This document shows, one piece after another, positions 33,101 to 48,100 of a stretch of 64,000 nt of DNA (positions are counted from its first letter, which is position 1; each line of letters begins with the position of its first letter). Below the pieces are notes generated by a model that did no database searches, was not told where the DNA came from, and saw only the letters and a list, made by a program, of their open reading frames with translations. Made by a program: the position numbers and the translations under genes. Origin of the DNA: Owenia fusiformis (Eukaryota; Annelida; Polychaeta; Sabellida; Oweniidae); the NCBI GenBank assembly GCA_903813345.2, contig CAIIXF020000010.1, positions 14,691,181 to 14,755,180 of the forward strand, read 5' to 3'.

Positions 33101-36100
33101 AGCTCACGTGAGTGACATGTGACGCATGTCTGATCACGTGACTAGTTACTGTATCGATCATGTGACTTAATGACGTGTCAATGACGTGTCACCCAACCAT
33201 GTCTTCAAGGAAAACGGAAGTAAATATTTTGGAAAATGTTTTCCGAGCATTTGCTAGTGATTATAGAAGACCCAATTACGCAACGAACGAAACTGCTAAA
33301 TTGTATTTCGTGCCTAACAGGCCCAGTACGCAATGAAAGAAACTGCAAAAGATTGTATTTTTAGTCTGCTTATTGATCTATTGATCCATAAAGACCTGAA
33401 ATGATGCATTCAAATAAGACCGCCTCCTAAATGAAAACACCACACATAAAGTGATGAAAAACAACGAACTAAAGTTGAAAGATCTCAACGTTCGCTACTT
33501 TGTTCAATTCCGGAAGTATCCAGAAGAAGAAGAAATGGGAAATTTTTACGATTTAGATTTTATAACCTCAGAATACTGCCTTCATTGTCGTGTTTGGCTG
33601 AGTTCAACAATGTAATCTTGCAGGAGGGATGACATAGAACAAACTGCTAAGTAGACACACGGTAACATTTCATTATTTCGTAATTTTCACCATATGAACT
33701 TCTACCGAGAATTTGTGTTCAGATTCTAGAGATCTTTCCCTAAAAAAACTGAAAGACACCTTGATTAAGTAATATGAGACACAAAAACACCCTTTAGGAA
33801 AGAAGTGATTAAGCAATACTACCATCAGGGTACATGAACTGATTGAAGCGTACACTAGCGAGAAACCAGCAGCATGAACTAGCTACTGTTCATACATGAA
33901 CAATATAGGTACCACATTAACTTTATTGCTCAAAAAACATTTTAGGCATGATTCATACAGTATCAATTCATCAATACTAGTTCAACTTGAATTTTTATAC
34001 CAGTATTGCAAAAGGATCCAGTATCCAAATTTCCAAACTTTGGCTGTAATATCTGTATGATGGTTTTGAACAGTTTGACAGTGGTATGGGTTTTTGGAAT
34101 TTTACTGATGCACGCCTCAAACAGTTCATATACCCTGACCATATGACAGTTTTACTCTAGTTGTGCTATAAGGAGCTATAGTTACAACATACCCATAGTA
34201 GAATTATCAAATTCTGAATTTGTTGACATGTCCATCAAGGATGCATTATTGTTTTCTGAAAACCATAACAACCATAACCCTTTAACATGCATAATGACCT
34301 CTAGGTTACCTCTCATCTTTCCTATGGACTTGCATTTAGAACAGCTACATCTGCAGGATTACAATGGTTTAATGGGAAATACAACATGCAATTTGATGAT
34401 AGTCACATGGGGTCAACTACAGAGACTCATCATCCCCAATTTTCTAACATTCAATAGTAAATAAGGAAGTAAGAGTTTAAATACAGCACATAATTGACCC
34501 CAAATGCCAGTTGGAATATATGATGAAGCAAACATGATCAGATCACTACAACTACAAGGTCATTCTACTAGGTCAAGGTCATTCTGCTAGGTCAAGGTCA
34601 TTCCACAATAACAAGGTCAATCACCTGGAGTGTGAGCCACACCATTGGGGCCTAAAGCAGAAACGTCCACGCTTAGTACTATTATATGTAGTTCTTAGAA
34701 CACAAGGGGATGTTTCATGAATGTGTCATAGATCACCCTTCCTGATTTCCACTTGTCGTTTACAATGTAACTATGAATGGAGAGGTGTGGCATAATGTTA
34801 TTCACTTCACATATGTTTCAAGAATTGCTCAAAAGCTTGAATCAATACATCATTTTATTCTCTAGATCAAAATTGTTCAGACATTGTGGAAACCTCTCTC
34901 ATATTTCTAAAACACTTTGTGATTATAATTCACAATTTTCAAGAATCATGCCCAAGGTTAAGAATACAATGCATATATGGATTGTAAAGAGAGCGGGTCA
35001 AAATAACTCAAACATCAAATTGGAGTTTGCAATACAATACTAATGAAAATATGGACAAACAATATTCAAAAATGATGTAGTTTAGGAGAATACTTGCATT
35101 TTGACATATGAAAGGCGATATATTCATTTATCAGTATTTCACAAACTTTATTTAATTGTACTTTGTGACATTATGAACATATCATCTTTATAACAACAAA
35201 TTCAAATCTCAAACAAAATACAGCTGGGCAATGTGTGGTTGCTGAAAACATGCTAAAATGATGCATTTACTTGATTTTTCCAAGCAATGCCACTCAACCT
35301 TGAATATGCTCAAAATATGAGGCATGCCAGGGATCCTACAGATTTTTGTAATTTCCATTTTTCCCCTCACCAGGATGTATAGTATAACAGTGATTTAAAA
35401 ATATTATACCATAATACCCAGGACACGTAAACACTATGTATGTGTTATACATAATCATTATTGCTTGCCATCCCAAATTCCCTGACTCATTCCAAATTTT
35501 GCCGACCATGTCATTCCTAAATGCCCCAACTTTTTTTGAAATTTTGGAGCATTTGTGATATTTTCTGACTGTAAAAACCCTGCATTCAATAACTACTGTA
35601 ACAATTCAAGTCAAAAAACTCATAACAGCAAAAATTGTTTTATGCAATAAACATTAACAATTCGGAAACAGAAACTCAACATTTATAAAACAGATGGTAC
35701 TTACCTGTGGTTTTTGGGCCAGTGACCTTCATGGTTGGCGGGCTGAGGGTTCCTTCGCGCATACTTGATGCACGATCTGCACTGTGAGAGCGAGGCTTAC
35801 GCAGGCGACTAAAGCGCTTCTTTAACGTGTTTTTCAAAGATTTGTTCTTCTTATCTATAAAAGAGTGAAGTAGTTAAATTATTTGAACTCCACAAATTAC
35901 TATACACATTCCAAGAATCAACCAGACCTGATGATATCATGAGCATGCTAGGCGGTATCCTGGCTAAGGCACCATGTATCACATAATAGCAACATAAAAG
36001 TTTTGAGGTTTATCTCAGTCATTATCTCAGTCATTGTGATTTATTGTACAATGTGTCTTGCTTTATGTTGTGTTGTACTAAACATTGTGATGGAATACTA

Positions 36101-39100
36101 GTAGTGGGATGTTTAAAACATAACCTGCTTTTTGGATGTCATTTATATTTTCTATGCTAATTTTCTTACAACAACTTTCAAATAAATATTGGAAACAACA
36201 CTAAACTGAAAACATAAAGAGTTTTGTCCCAACAACATATTGTAATAAGCTTGAACAGAAAATGCACTGTAAAAATGAGTGTCGATACTGAAAAAAGTAA
36301 CCATTGTTACTAGAAACTGCTCAGCCAAATGACTCTTTAAACAGAAATAAACTTGAATAAAAAGAGCTAAAGTACTTGCAATGTGATGAACAGGCTACTG
36401 TAGTACTTGTACTTGTCATGTAATACACATCCTAATGTATTCAGAATATGAAACAAGTGATAATGTACTTGTAATGTGATAATAAAAAGCACTACTCCTC
36501 GAATCCCTGAACACATTTAATGTGATTCACATGCTGATATACTTAAAATAGGAAGCAAATGGTATTCTACAGGGTGTCAAATAAGTCTGTTCTCCCCCTT
36601 AACTTTTTTAATTCAGAGATAACATAGGGTTGGTATATATCATCTTAAAGGGAATTTAATTTGCTCATCACACACCAAATTTTAGAGTGATTGGTTAAAT
36701 TCCAAATTTTTTAGAGTATTTTTAGTGATGTCCATATTTCACTTTTTAATAGTCTCCCCCAGCAGCCTGGAGGTTGTTTCATGTACTTGAAATGTAAAAC
36801 TAGTACTAATACTAATAATATACTTGTAATGTGCATATGCTAACATAAATATGCTAATGCACTTCGTCTTGTAATGTGATGTGGGTATGCACTTGAATTG
36901 TGATATGCTAATGCACTGGTAATGTGATGCACTTGTAAAGTAGTGTGTTAATGTACTTGTAATGTGATATGCTTATGCACTTATAATATTATATACTATG
37001 AGGTTATATAATGGTTCATTCTATATATCGTGTTTATACTCGAGTGAGTATATAATATATTCACAAGTGAGCATAGCGAACGAGTGAATATATTATATTC
37101 TCACGAGAGTATAAAATGCACGATATACAGAATGAATCATTATATAATCTTATTATGCCACTCTAAGTTCAATTACAGTTGATTCAAACACAATCATAAC
37201 AATTATAAAAACCATAAAAATATCTCATAGCCAACTCTCGATCCATTTATGACGTCACTTGATTCTAGCAGTTCATGTGGGAACCATTTATGACGTCACT
37301 TGATTCTAGGAAATCATGTGTAACAAAACATACACCTCGTTCTTCGGTCAATATTCATTAGTTCCCAGAATGCACTTCTACAGTGGTATACTATGAGGTT
37401 ATATAATGGTCCTTTCTGTATATCGTTTTTATACTCGAGTGAGTATATGATATATTCACAAGTGAGCGCAGCGAACGAGTGAATATATTATATTCGCACG
37501 AGAGTATAAAATGCACGATATACAGAATGAACCATTATATAATCTTATTATGCCACTCTAAGTTTAATTACAGTTGATTCGAACACAATCATAACAATTA
37601 AAAAACCATAAAAATATCCCATAGCCAACTCAATAATGCTCTCGAACCATTTATGACGTCACTTGATTCTAGGAAATTATGAAAATTTTCATGATTTTTT
37701 TATTCATTAGTTCCCAGAATGCACTTCTACAGTGGTATACGCTGGAGTGTATACGGAGGAGTTGTATACGATGACGATATACCACTCTCCACTGTATATC
37801 GTTGTTATAGACCCATGTTATACAACTGTAATTGGACTTAGAGTGGTATAAGCTGGAGTATATACGGAGGAGTTGTATACGATGACGATATACCACTCTC
37901 CACTGTATATCGTTGTTATAGACCCATGTTATACAACTGTTATCGGACTTAGAGTGGTATAATAATGTATTTGTTATGAGATATCCTAATTCACTTAAAC
38001 TGTCATATGCTAATATACTTGCAATGTTATATGCTAATGTACTTCTAATGTTTAATGCTAATGTATTTGTAATGTTAAATGCTAATGCGCTTATAATATC
38101 ATATGCTAATATACCTGGAATGTTATGCACTTGAACTGTTATATGCTATTGCTAATGTTTTTGTAATGTTAAATGCTAATGTGCTTATAATGTCATATGC
38201 TACTGTACTTGTAATGTGATATGCTAATGCACTTACATGTACTATATGCTAATGTACTTGTAATGTGGAATGCTAATGCACTTTTAATATTATATGCTAA
38301 TGTGCTTGTAATGCTACTTCTCTATATGTATGTATAAGTAATGGATCTAAGTATAAAGTGTTACATGCAGTAGGTCTACTTACTTTGCACAGTGGGAGTG
38401 ACTCGTTCAGTACTAGTGGAACTCACTAAAAGACAGGGACACACATTTATGGGTTAGTGCAAACAAATCAGCTATATTTTTGCAAGATTATTAGAGTTTG
38501 ATAGGAAGGTTACCATGGTGACTTGATTGTTCATTGTGACATCATATTTATTCACTATGGTTATTATTATTATTATATTTATTGGTAGCAGCTCATTGCA
38601 TAATAAGGCATTAACATGCAAAATGCCACAACCTGCCATTTGTTACAGGCACCAACCATCGAACTTCGACCGCCATCAGCTTCAGGTGGTGACATAAAAT
38701 CAATGGTGACAAAATAGCTGATCATGGCAACAATGTGATTCACCATGTAGGAACACAATGTATTATCACCATGCCAACACAATAGTTCATCATGGTAACT
38801 ATGATTCACCATGGAGGAATATTTTGCCATGTACACAAAATTATATTTCATGACAGATCCATCATTCCCAGTTCCAAATATCGAGTATCCATGGCAACCA
38901 ACTTACCAGTGAATAATCTTGCAAAGGAATGTTTAAACATACATGAACATAGACATAAGATGCATGCTTTGGCTAGTGATAAGTGAACTATACTTTCACA
39001 TTTGATAGTTTATTACTAATTTAATTGCCAAACAAACACATTTTGATTTTATTATGGAGAAAAACAATGTATTATACATATAAGGGTACACAATGGGGTT

Positions 39101-42100
39101 AACCACATAGCAATATCATTGGCCTGAACACAATTTTAAGGGCTTAATATTCACTTTGCTTTCAATAATAGCACATTATTAGATGTGTCAAGGCACAATA
39201 TCCTATACCACCTATGATAGCTTAGACTCAATTTGACTTATTGACGAAATATTTCAAATTTTATTTTGCATGTTTCAGTGGGTCGATATCTTCCCTCATA
39301 TACAAAGATGTGCGGTTTGTCTTATTTTTGTAAGAAGATAGCAAAGATAGGGTTTTTCTAGAGGCAACATAGGTGCAGAACTCAGAGGCAGAACACAAGG
39401 ACTAACAGTGGGCCTATCCTAGGTGGTTAGCTGTATGTTCATATGTACCACTAAAACACTGGAATATGATGATGTCTAAGTAATAATTTAGACCAACTGC
39501 AAGTATGGAAAATGCCAGCTTAAAATCACAGAACAAATGTTAAATATAAAATAATATGAATGTATAGTATAAGTATATTATTGGACAACAACATTTGAAC
39601 TTTATATCCTATTTATATGTGATAATATACTTAAACACTTTCCCATATGCCATTGAATCTTAATTTCAATGTCTAAGTCACTGTCTAAAATTCTGTATTA
39701 GTGGCACATCAGGCCCATAACCAGGGGGAAGGGTTTAGGGGTTTGAGGAATCCCCCTTGGACAAAAAATTCTTTCAAATTATCATGCAGTTTTTCACCAT
39801 TCTGAACAGTGATTTTGGGCCAAAGTTGTCAGATGTGACCCCCCTTTGGCAAAACCTGGCTATGGGCCTACACATCTCTATTAGATTTAACATTCTACAA
39901 TCACATCAGGTCAACTTACCAGCACTTGTTGCTGACAGTGCATCTTTGTCTTCTGTTGGGGAACTGTCTGTCATCTGCAATAAACACATAAACATTAGAA
40001 TATTTAGACTGGCAGAACTGGTTGAAGTTAAAATAAAACAAGTGTAATCTCGGGTACTTTCAGTGTTGTAATACCAGGTGTAAGTTGATGTTAATTAGTA
40101 ATACATAAGTAATTTCAGGTATCTCATCTTTAATTTCAGGTTTCATACAATGTCAGGTTCTGTTATTTCAAGTTTGGGTCTTGTCATAGTAGCTAGAACA
40201 GCCACCTTGGAATCATTTAATATATTTGATTATTCTTTCTCAAGAAAATTATGGATCACCATGTATAACATGAACCCCTAGTGGCTGTCCGGGGTACTTT
40301 TTCTGGTATAAAACATCTCACCAGGCCACTCACAGGAAATAAATTATTATTTAGGTACAATTTTGTTGAACACACGAGAAAGCAGGTCCAAGGTAAAAGC
40401 CTTATAAATATTTGTTTCCTCCAGAGTAGCACTGTAATATAGCTTTAACCTAGCTTTGATGGAACACAATAATGCATACAGAAAAAAATATAGGTGTTAC
40501 ATTGGTAAACATTTAAATACTTAATGTATGGGAATAAATACAAGAAGCGCGAGCTGTGACATCATTTATACCTTTAACAGATAGTTAATAATAAGTCCTT
40601 TGAACTGCATTAATTATTTCCAGAAATTGAACATAAAATACAAGTAGGGGCTTCAATCAACGAGGATAATATAATGTAACTCAATCATCCACCGTGGCAT
40701 CACATTGATCTATTATAGCAACAACCATCAATTCTTTCAAAGGGTTTCCACACAACACATCATGCATGTGTCTCAACCACACTCTAAGTTCCTAACTATA
40801 GAGCCATGCAAACTGGCATACAGTAAAACTTGTAATGAACATTTCATCATAAGTCCATATTGAACAAAGTTGGGTGCGAGTAGTTTTCCCATTCACCGAT
40901 ACGTTAATGAGCCCACAATGGTAACATCCAATACCAATACTGACTAAAAATAATGAACACCTTTCCAGGACCATCTAGCTGCTCACTATGCATTACATAC
41001 GTTTTACTGTGATTTTGATGACACTTCATGAAGTCTATCTATCTATCTATCTACATTCTCATGCAGATCAAGCAACAGTTTTACGTGGTTGACTCAAATA
41101 TCAATGTGTCAATTTTCAGATGAATAAAAATCATTTCTTTTCAGCTAATAATTAACCATTGAAATTCAAATATGGGAAATTATATCAGCATTAAACTAAT
41201 TAAACATTGACATTTAAATATGGAATATCATCAATGCCCATGACCTTTAACTAAGAGAATCAATTCCTTTTAACTAATGGTATCATTCCTTTTAAAATTA
41301 CAAAATCACATTGATATTTTGCCAATGCCTCTCACTAACTACCAGCTTCACCTTGATGACTGGTATTTCCTTATTTGCCAATAAAGAGAGCATTAAATAT
41401 ACAGATAAATTGAATTTAATACCAAAATACTTTAATGCTAAAATTTAAAATAAGAACTTGAATCTGGCATTCTTTCTGTTTGTAGTGTTTAATTATTTGT
41501 TACATGTTTGAAAGTTGAAATTAGATAAAAATTTTCTGCAAGCTTGTTGGCATGACACGATGTCATATGACATAGCACTAAAATACTGGACATCTGTTAA
41601 TTTATCAGTACCCTTTTCAAGTATAAATAACATCATAGTATGATAGCAACGTACTTAGAAATAGAACAGCACATACCAATTACTGTACTGCATTCAAAAA
41701 TATTTTAAATAAAATTCTACAATTGCACATTTCAATTTTCAAAAACAGAAACTTTGCTGAGATAAAACGCATGGATATAGGCTGCAATAAATGCAAACAA
41801 ATCATTAACATGCAAAATGTTACCACCTGCCATTTGTTACAGATGCCAACCATCATCCACAAAAAGTTAGAGACTAATTTACAATATTTCAATACTTCTG
41901 GTGGTGATGTAATAGAACCCTTCCGCTGTAACACTATTAACATCCCTCGAAAACATGCACATTTCTCTAATACACACTGTATGAAATAATGCAATCATCA
42001 CGCAATTATAATGATGCTGTGTGTTATTATCTGTTTTAAAGAAAGAACACAAAGATGCTTCAAAATGCTTAGTTCATTATCATCATGCTCAAATGGAGCA

Positions 42101-45100
42101 TTGGAGTTTAAAGAAATTTTAAGTTTTCAAAAGATTTTGGTGTTATAGTGGTGTAGTGATGAAATCTAGTGTTGAGATTTTTCACTATGGGTTTGACTCC
42201 AAGCTGTATTAGGCAAGTTGTTTTTTCACCAAAATCGTATTATCTAAATGTTTTGTGCGCCTCACCCGCTGTACTGACGTGATGACAAGCGTGCTAGTAC
42301 GAGTGGGAGTCCTTGGTCGAGAGTCTCTCTGAGTGGTTAGTTGTCGGACGGCAGTATCAGCCACAGTTTCATCCCCATTAACTTGTACAAGCTCTGTAAA
42401 GTGATGCAAGCAAATCTGCTGTGTTAGGTTAATCAATCATAAAAATGCATACAAGCACACAAATGTGACCCACTGCATAATGCATTCATTCACCCCTTTT
42501 TGTGAATAGTAGATTTTCCTGTTGGATTTGTTTATTCAATGCAAAAAGGGGTGTGAGGATGTCGTCTGCAGTGTTGACTGGGATGCGGGGTTCACATATT
42601 GTACTTACACGAGCAGGAAGTGTGGTACTTTTGTTGAAGTCAATTGGTTGCATTTGATCTGAAACACAGCAGTTCATTATAGCATGATATAGACCCACTA
42701 ATTAATTTCTAAATTAAGACACGCCCATTCAATTTCCAGCATTTCTGATTGGTTAATGAGTAATGAATATTCAACTCGCTGGCTGTATTGATGATCAATG
42801 TTTACACCTCCTACGACCTAAACTAATTCAAGGTCTGGGATTTTAGGACCTAATTTAGATAATTGTGTCGCCTTAACTTGAAATAAGTCATATCAAATAG
42901 ACAAATCGCAATACAAAATCTGCAGCCCTTCCAAATGAAAGAAATACATCTTAAAGTATTATACCATGCAAACAAGCGTTCAACCAAATGCAACCAAAAC
43001 TACTGTAGTAATAAATCAGTCATTCATTTATGATATAAACTTTACAATTACTGAACATATATTTTCACTTATTTCGAATAAAATAAGCAGTGCAGGGTGG
43101 AGCATTTGTGACGAAAATAATTAAGTTAAAACTTTTTCAGAACAAGGTGAGGATAAGCATGTATTGTACAAAAGGTGTCCAAATGCAAAGCAACTCATGT
43201 GAGTAGAATAAAAAGAATTATAAATGCATAATAATAATAAAATTACAAGTAACACAAATGATGGAAAAGGGCAGCAAAAGGTCATGTTGAGCTAAAGAAA
43301 ATACAAAGGAAATAATAACAAAGCACCTCAATCCGCTGTTCAAGCACTGAGACGTATCTCTGAGCTAGCTTGGAAAACATAAAATACAAATAAAAAGAAG
43401 AAAAGTTAGATTGAAGATAGGTAGGTGATATTAGGTTGGGTGAAATAAGCTTACTAGGGAGAGGGAAGGAGAGCAACAATTAAGGTCATGATTTACAGGA
43501 AAACTAGAAATTTTTGCATGCTATTGAAAATCTAAAAAAATAATAATAATTTTGTGAATTTTCACAAGGGCACCATTTTTCATCTAGCTAATGCAGTATA
43601 CCTATGAAAAGTTTCTCCTATTTTTGGTAAAATCAAGATATTTTTGAAAATGGAAAAAATGGCTAAAGTTTGTTGCATGAAAATTTCTAGTTTTACAGTT
43701 TTCTATAGCCGAACAGCTCCTCCAGGTGATGATGTGCTAAGAGATAGAATAGGAAAAAAAAGGAGGGCTATGTTTCAATGCCATGATGGGTATAACTTGG
43801 GGTTACCAAAACATAAAGTATGACAATGGACATCTTGAACCATCACCTATTATCTCATTGATTTCAATATATTATAAATGGGATGAGAGGCTCAAGCACA
43901 GAATGGGTCTTTGAGTTCATTTATAATTTGAAACTGAATTTGGACTCATGGGCATGGCAGTCATCTTTTTAATGCAATCAAATAAAATTTAATTAAATGT
44001 AATAGACAAATAAAGGCTATATGGCCATCATGACATTTTAACATAAGAGGCTCCCAATGGGTAACTTTTTAGCTTTTTCCATGAGTGCCCCTGAAGGTAT
44101 GAGATAAACTGTTACCCGATGTTATGGATGATTCATACGAGTCGGAAACTTTCCGAGTTCTGTTGCCCACGGGAGAGGTGGATACCCCATCTGTTCGACC
44201 AATGTCTCGTTTGATTACCAAATTTGGAGAATCTGTAAAATTTTAGTTTTGCAATACACAACATGCTTTTAATACTTCAACTGTGCAACCAACCACAGAT
44301 TAGAAACTTGCTGCCATGGTAACGGTTTCATCTTATTATTGCGATGGTAATTAACACTGCTGTTAAAACTGAGTTTGGATATATTACAATATGCATGCAA
44401 TATGAGCTAATGTTATATTTCAATTTTTTGCTATTTTGAACACAGAATTCAAACTTATTTGAAATGGAATGCAACTACAACAAATTGAGTAAATATCATG
44501 ATCTTTTGTAGGTTTAAATCAAGTAAAGAGCCTTAAACAAAAACACACTCAAAATGAAGCTACATTAATACCTGTTAAGTGATTACCATGGTGTTAATTC
44601 ATTGGATGTATATACTACATAAAACAACTATGACATACATGTAAATACACATTCAATGATTTTATTTCTTGCTCAAAAAGCAACCAATTCATGAGAATCA
44701 TAAAGTTACTACATCGTATCAAATAAGTACCGTTTATAGATGTTTCATATTTCATATCTCGTGGCCGTTCAGTTGTGGTGGTAGTCGTGGTGATGACTGT
44801 GCCACTTGGTGTGACATGTCGTGCTGTCTCAACTTGTCGCCGTGGTGATGACAAGTCTTCGTTCTGGTACAAGGCAGCTTCAGCTGGTTCAAGGAACAAA
44901 AACTAGAACAAGAAGAATTTGGAAGTATTATAAATGTAATTCAAACATGACCATGCTCTATTTGAATTTCTCAACCAATTAATTCAATTTTACACAAGGC
45001 ATGAACATGCAAAATGTCATAAACTACCGTATTATCTCTATTAAACGCACAGTGCGCTTAGCAAATTAGAGAGTGTGCGTTTAATAGAGATAATACGGTA

Positions 45101-48100
45101 TGTAAGGCAATGTACCTCTATTGTGATGGATCCAGAAACGACTTCAGTCTTGTCAGGTCTTGGCAACAGAGGGATGATCTGTCGACTGCTGGGGTTGCGA
45201 CGTAGCTCTTCCATGTGGACAATGTTACAACCAAGGAAGTCCTCTGGAAGATCATAATCCATCTCAAAAACTGCTAGTTTATTTCATTCATTTTTAATTC
45301 TGTACTACACATTTACTCTTATACAATTCCATAACCATAACTGATTGCTAGTATTGCTGATGTCATTAATTAGCAAGTAAATCATCAAATAGACTAGTAC
45401 AGACAATGATACATAACAGAATATTAAATATATATTGCTTGTTCAATTATCATATAGAAAAGATCTGTAGGAACAGCCTAGTATGTTATTCTGTTATTCT
45501 GTAATGATCATTGAATTTAGAAATTGAAATTTTGGTAACTGGTCAACTCGTACCCAAGACAAGTCATACCCAAGTCAAGTCGTACCCAAGACAACTCGTA
45601 CCCAAGTATATATTTTGTTTTGAATCAAGCATTGGACTGGGAATGTGAATAGATATACATATTATAATTGAAACATACTGTTCAGAATTTTGAACTGAGT
45701 GTCAATATTTTATATTGGCCACAGATTCAGGATGTTCAAGTGAAGAGACATATGTTTATAATCATTTTTCAAAATATTATATGTTTATGAGTGTTTGGAA
45801 CAAGTGTCAGATTTAATGTTGTAATTATATTTATTTATATATATGTTTGACAAAAAATGTTGAGAACAAGCGCTTCAAGCACTTCTTTTATTTAATAAAA
45901 AAAATGGTTTACTGATCCATTGAGAAAAAATGTCGTCTAAATTCAAAAAAATATTGAGGCTTATTTGATTCACATTATAACATGAAAGCATTACAAACTC
46001 AATTTCTTCCCTAATATGCACCCATAATACTGAAAATAAGCTTGGGTACGAGTTGTCTTGGGTACGAGTTGTCTTGGGTACGAGTTGACTAGGAAGCGAA
46101 ATTTTGATTCCTAATACTGGCTGTATATTTTGCCTGCAACTTTCAAATTCATAGTAATTTTCACAACCATACCTCCTGGTGGTTTTTCCCTATCATACAC
46201 TTCAAACATAACTTCACTTGTGTTGTCTCCAAGGTCACTGCAATAAACAACAACAACAGGCATAAATGTTTTATCTCATCGCAATAGCCGTGCCCCATTT
46301 GTCTTTATCCTTCCAAACGGCAGATAAGAGGGGCTCTGGTATACCAGAATGGTTTATCTCTCTTTTTTAAAAATATAAATGTATTTTGCAACATGTATAT
46401 ATGTTGGATAAAAAATTTACAAAAAAAACTAACAGGTATGCGCATATTACAGCAATTCACAAAAACAACTAATTTCTACTCCAGTATATACATATACAGT
46501 TCTGCTAAAGCATGTTTCAATTGATGGTTAGGATTTAGTCCCCTCCCATCCCATCTCTAAATACAACCAGAACAACGGCAACGCCAAAGCGTAGCGAATC
46601 CCATCGAACAGCCATGGGTGGCATTTTTACAAACAAAGTATATAGCAAAAATGGCAGCCATTTTTCAAAATGGCTGCCATTTTTCAAAATGGCCATTTTG
46701 AAAAATGACCGCCTTCTACCAAAAGTGTCATTAGACAGTGTGCCATGCTGACAGTATTCACATACCAAATATGAACAAAATCGCTTCACTACTTTTCGAG
46801 TTATAGTAAAATACGTTAAAATGGCGGCCATTTTTCAAAATGGCCGCCTTCTTTCAAAAGTGTCATAGGACAGTGTGACATGCTTATAGTATTCACATAC
46901 CAAATATGAACAAAATCGCTCCACTACTTTTCGAGTTATAGTAAAATATGTTAAAATGGCAGCCATTTTGAAAAATGGCCGCCTTCTACCAAAAGTGTCA
47001 TCAGACAGTGTACCATGCTTATAATATTCGCATACCATATATGAACAAAATCGCTTCACTACTTTTCAAGTTATAGTAAAATACGTTAAAATGGCGGCCA
47101 TTTTTCAAAAAAAATTTCAAAACGGCTGCCTTCTACCAAAAGTGTCATAGGACAGTGTGTCATGCTTATAGTATTCACATACCAAATATGAACAAAATCG
47201 CTCCACTTCTTTTCGAGTTATAGTAAAATACGTTAAAATGGTGGCCATTTTTCAAAATGGCGGCCATTTTTCAAAATGGCCGCCTTCTACCAAAAGTGTC
47301 TTTAGACAGTGTGCAATGTTTATAGTATTCACATACCAAATATGAACAAAATCGCTCCACTACTTTTCGAGTTACAGCAAAAATCGCAAAATAACGAGTA
47401 AAGGCCGCCATTTTTCAAGATGGCTGCCATGTGCTACTTTAATATCTACATTTCTAGCTTTATTAATGTCCTATATAATTTTTCTACATCTAAAACATAT
47501 TGCTACTACAGTTTTACATATTGCACCTAAATTACTGTAAATTCGGCACTAAAATGGCCGCCATTTTGAAATGAGCGGCCATTTTGAAAATCGGCTTTCG
47601 AGCAGAACTTCTACATCCATAGGCTATATGTGTACAAAATATGAACAAAATCGGGCCAACGGTATTTGAGTTATTGCCCGGACGGACGGACGGACGTACA
47701 GACGGACGGACGGACGGACGGAGGCGTTCCCTATATCCCTCCGAACTTCGTTCGATGGGATAATTACGGTAGTGTAACATTTTTCAGAGTCCCAAGATCA
47801 ACTGACTTAATGTTAACCTTTACCATGCTGCCTTATTTCAGCAAATATATCCCACGCAACTGGCTTATTTTTCAAAGAGTGCAAAAAATGATATACCTGG
47901 ACTAAATAATTAATATCTCAATAACTACTGAATGAATCTGGATAAAATTTTCACAAAGGGAAGATACAGTGGCCTGGCTCATGAAAAAAATGTTCTCATG
48001 AATTTTTTCGTACATTAACACGACTGGGCATAAATATACCATGAATACTCCTCCGGAATCGGCCGCTCCGCCTCTTCGTCTGGTCAGAATCCAAATCTGA

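Noticed and set aside
36571-36780. Possible third mariner end (CAGGGTGTCAAATAAG)
   Set aside because: Only one end is visible; no matching inverted end or transposase remnant was found nearby.
37669-38130. 153-codon minus-strand frame
   Set aside because: It crosses the 118-bp duplicated unit and the ATGCTAAT minisatellite; no recognisable protein.
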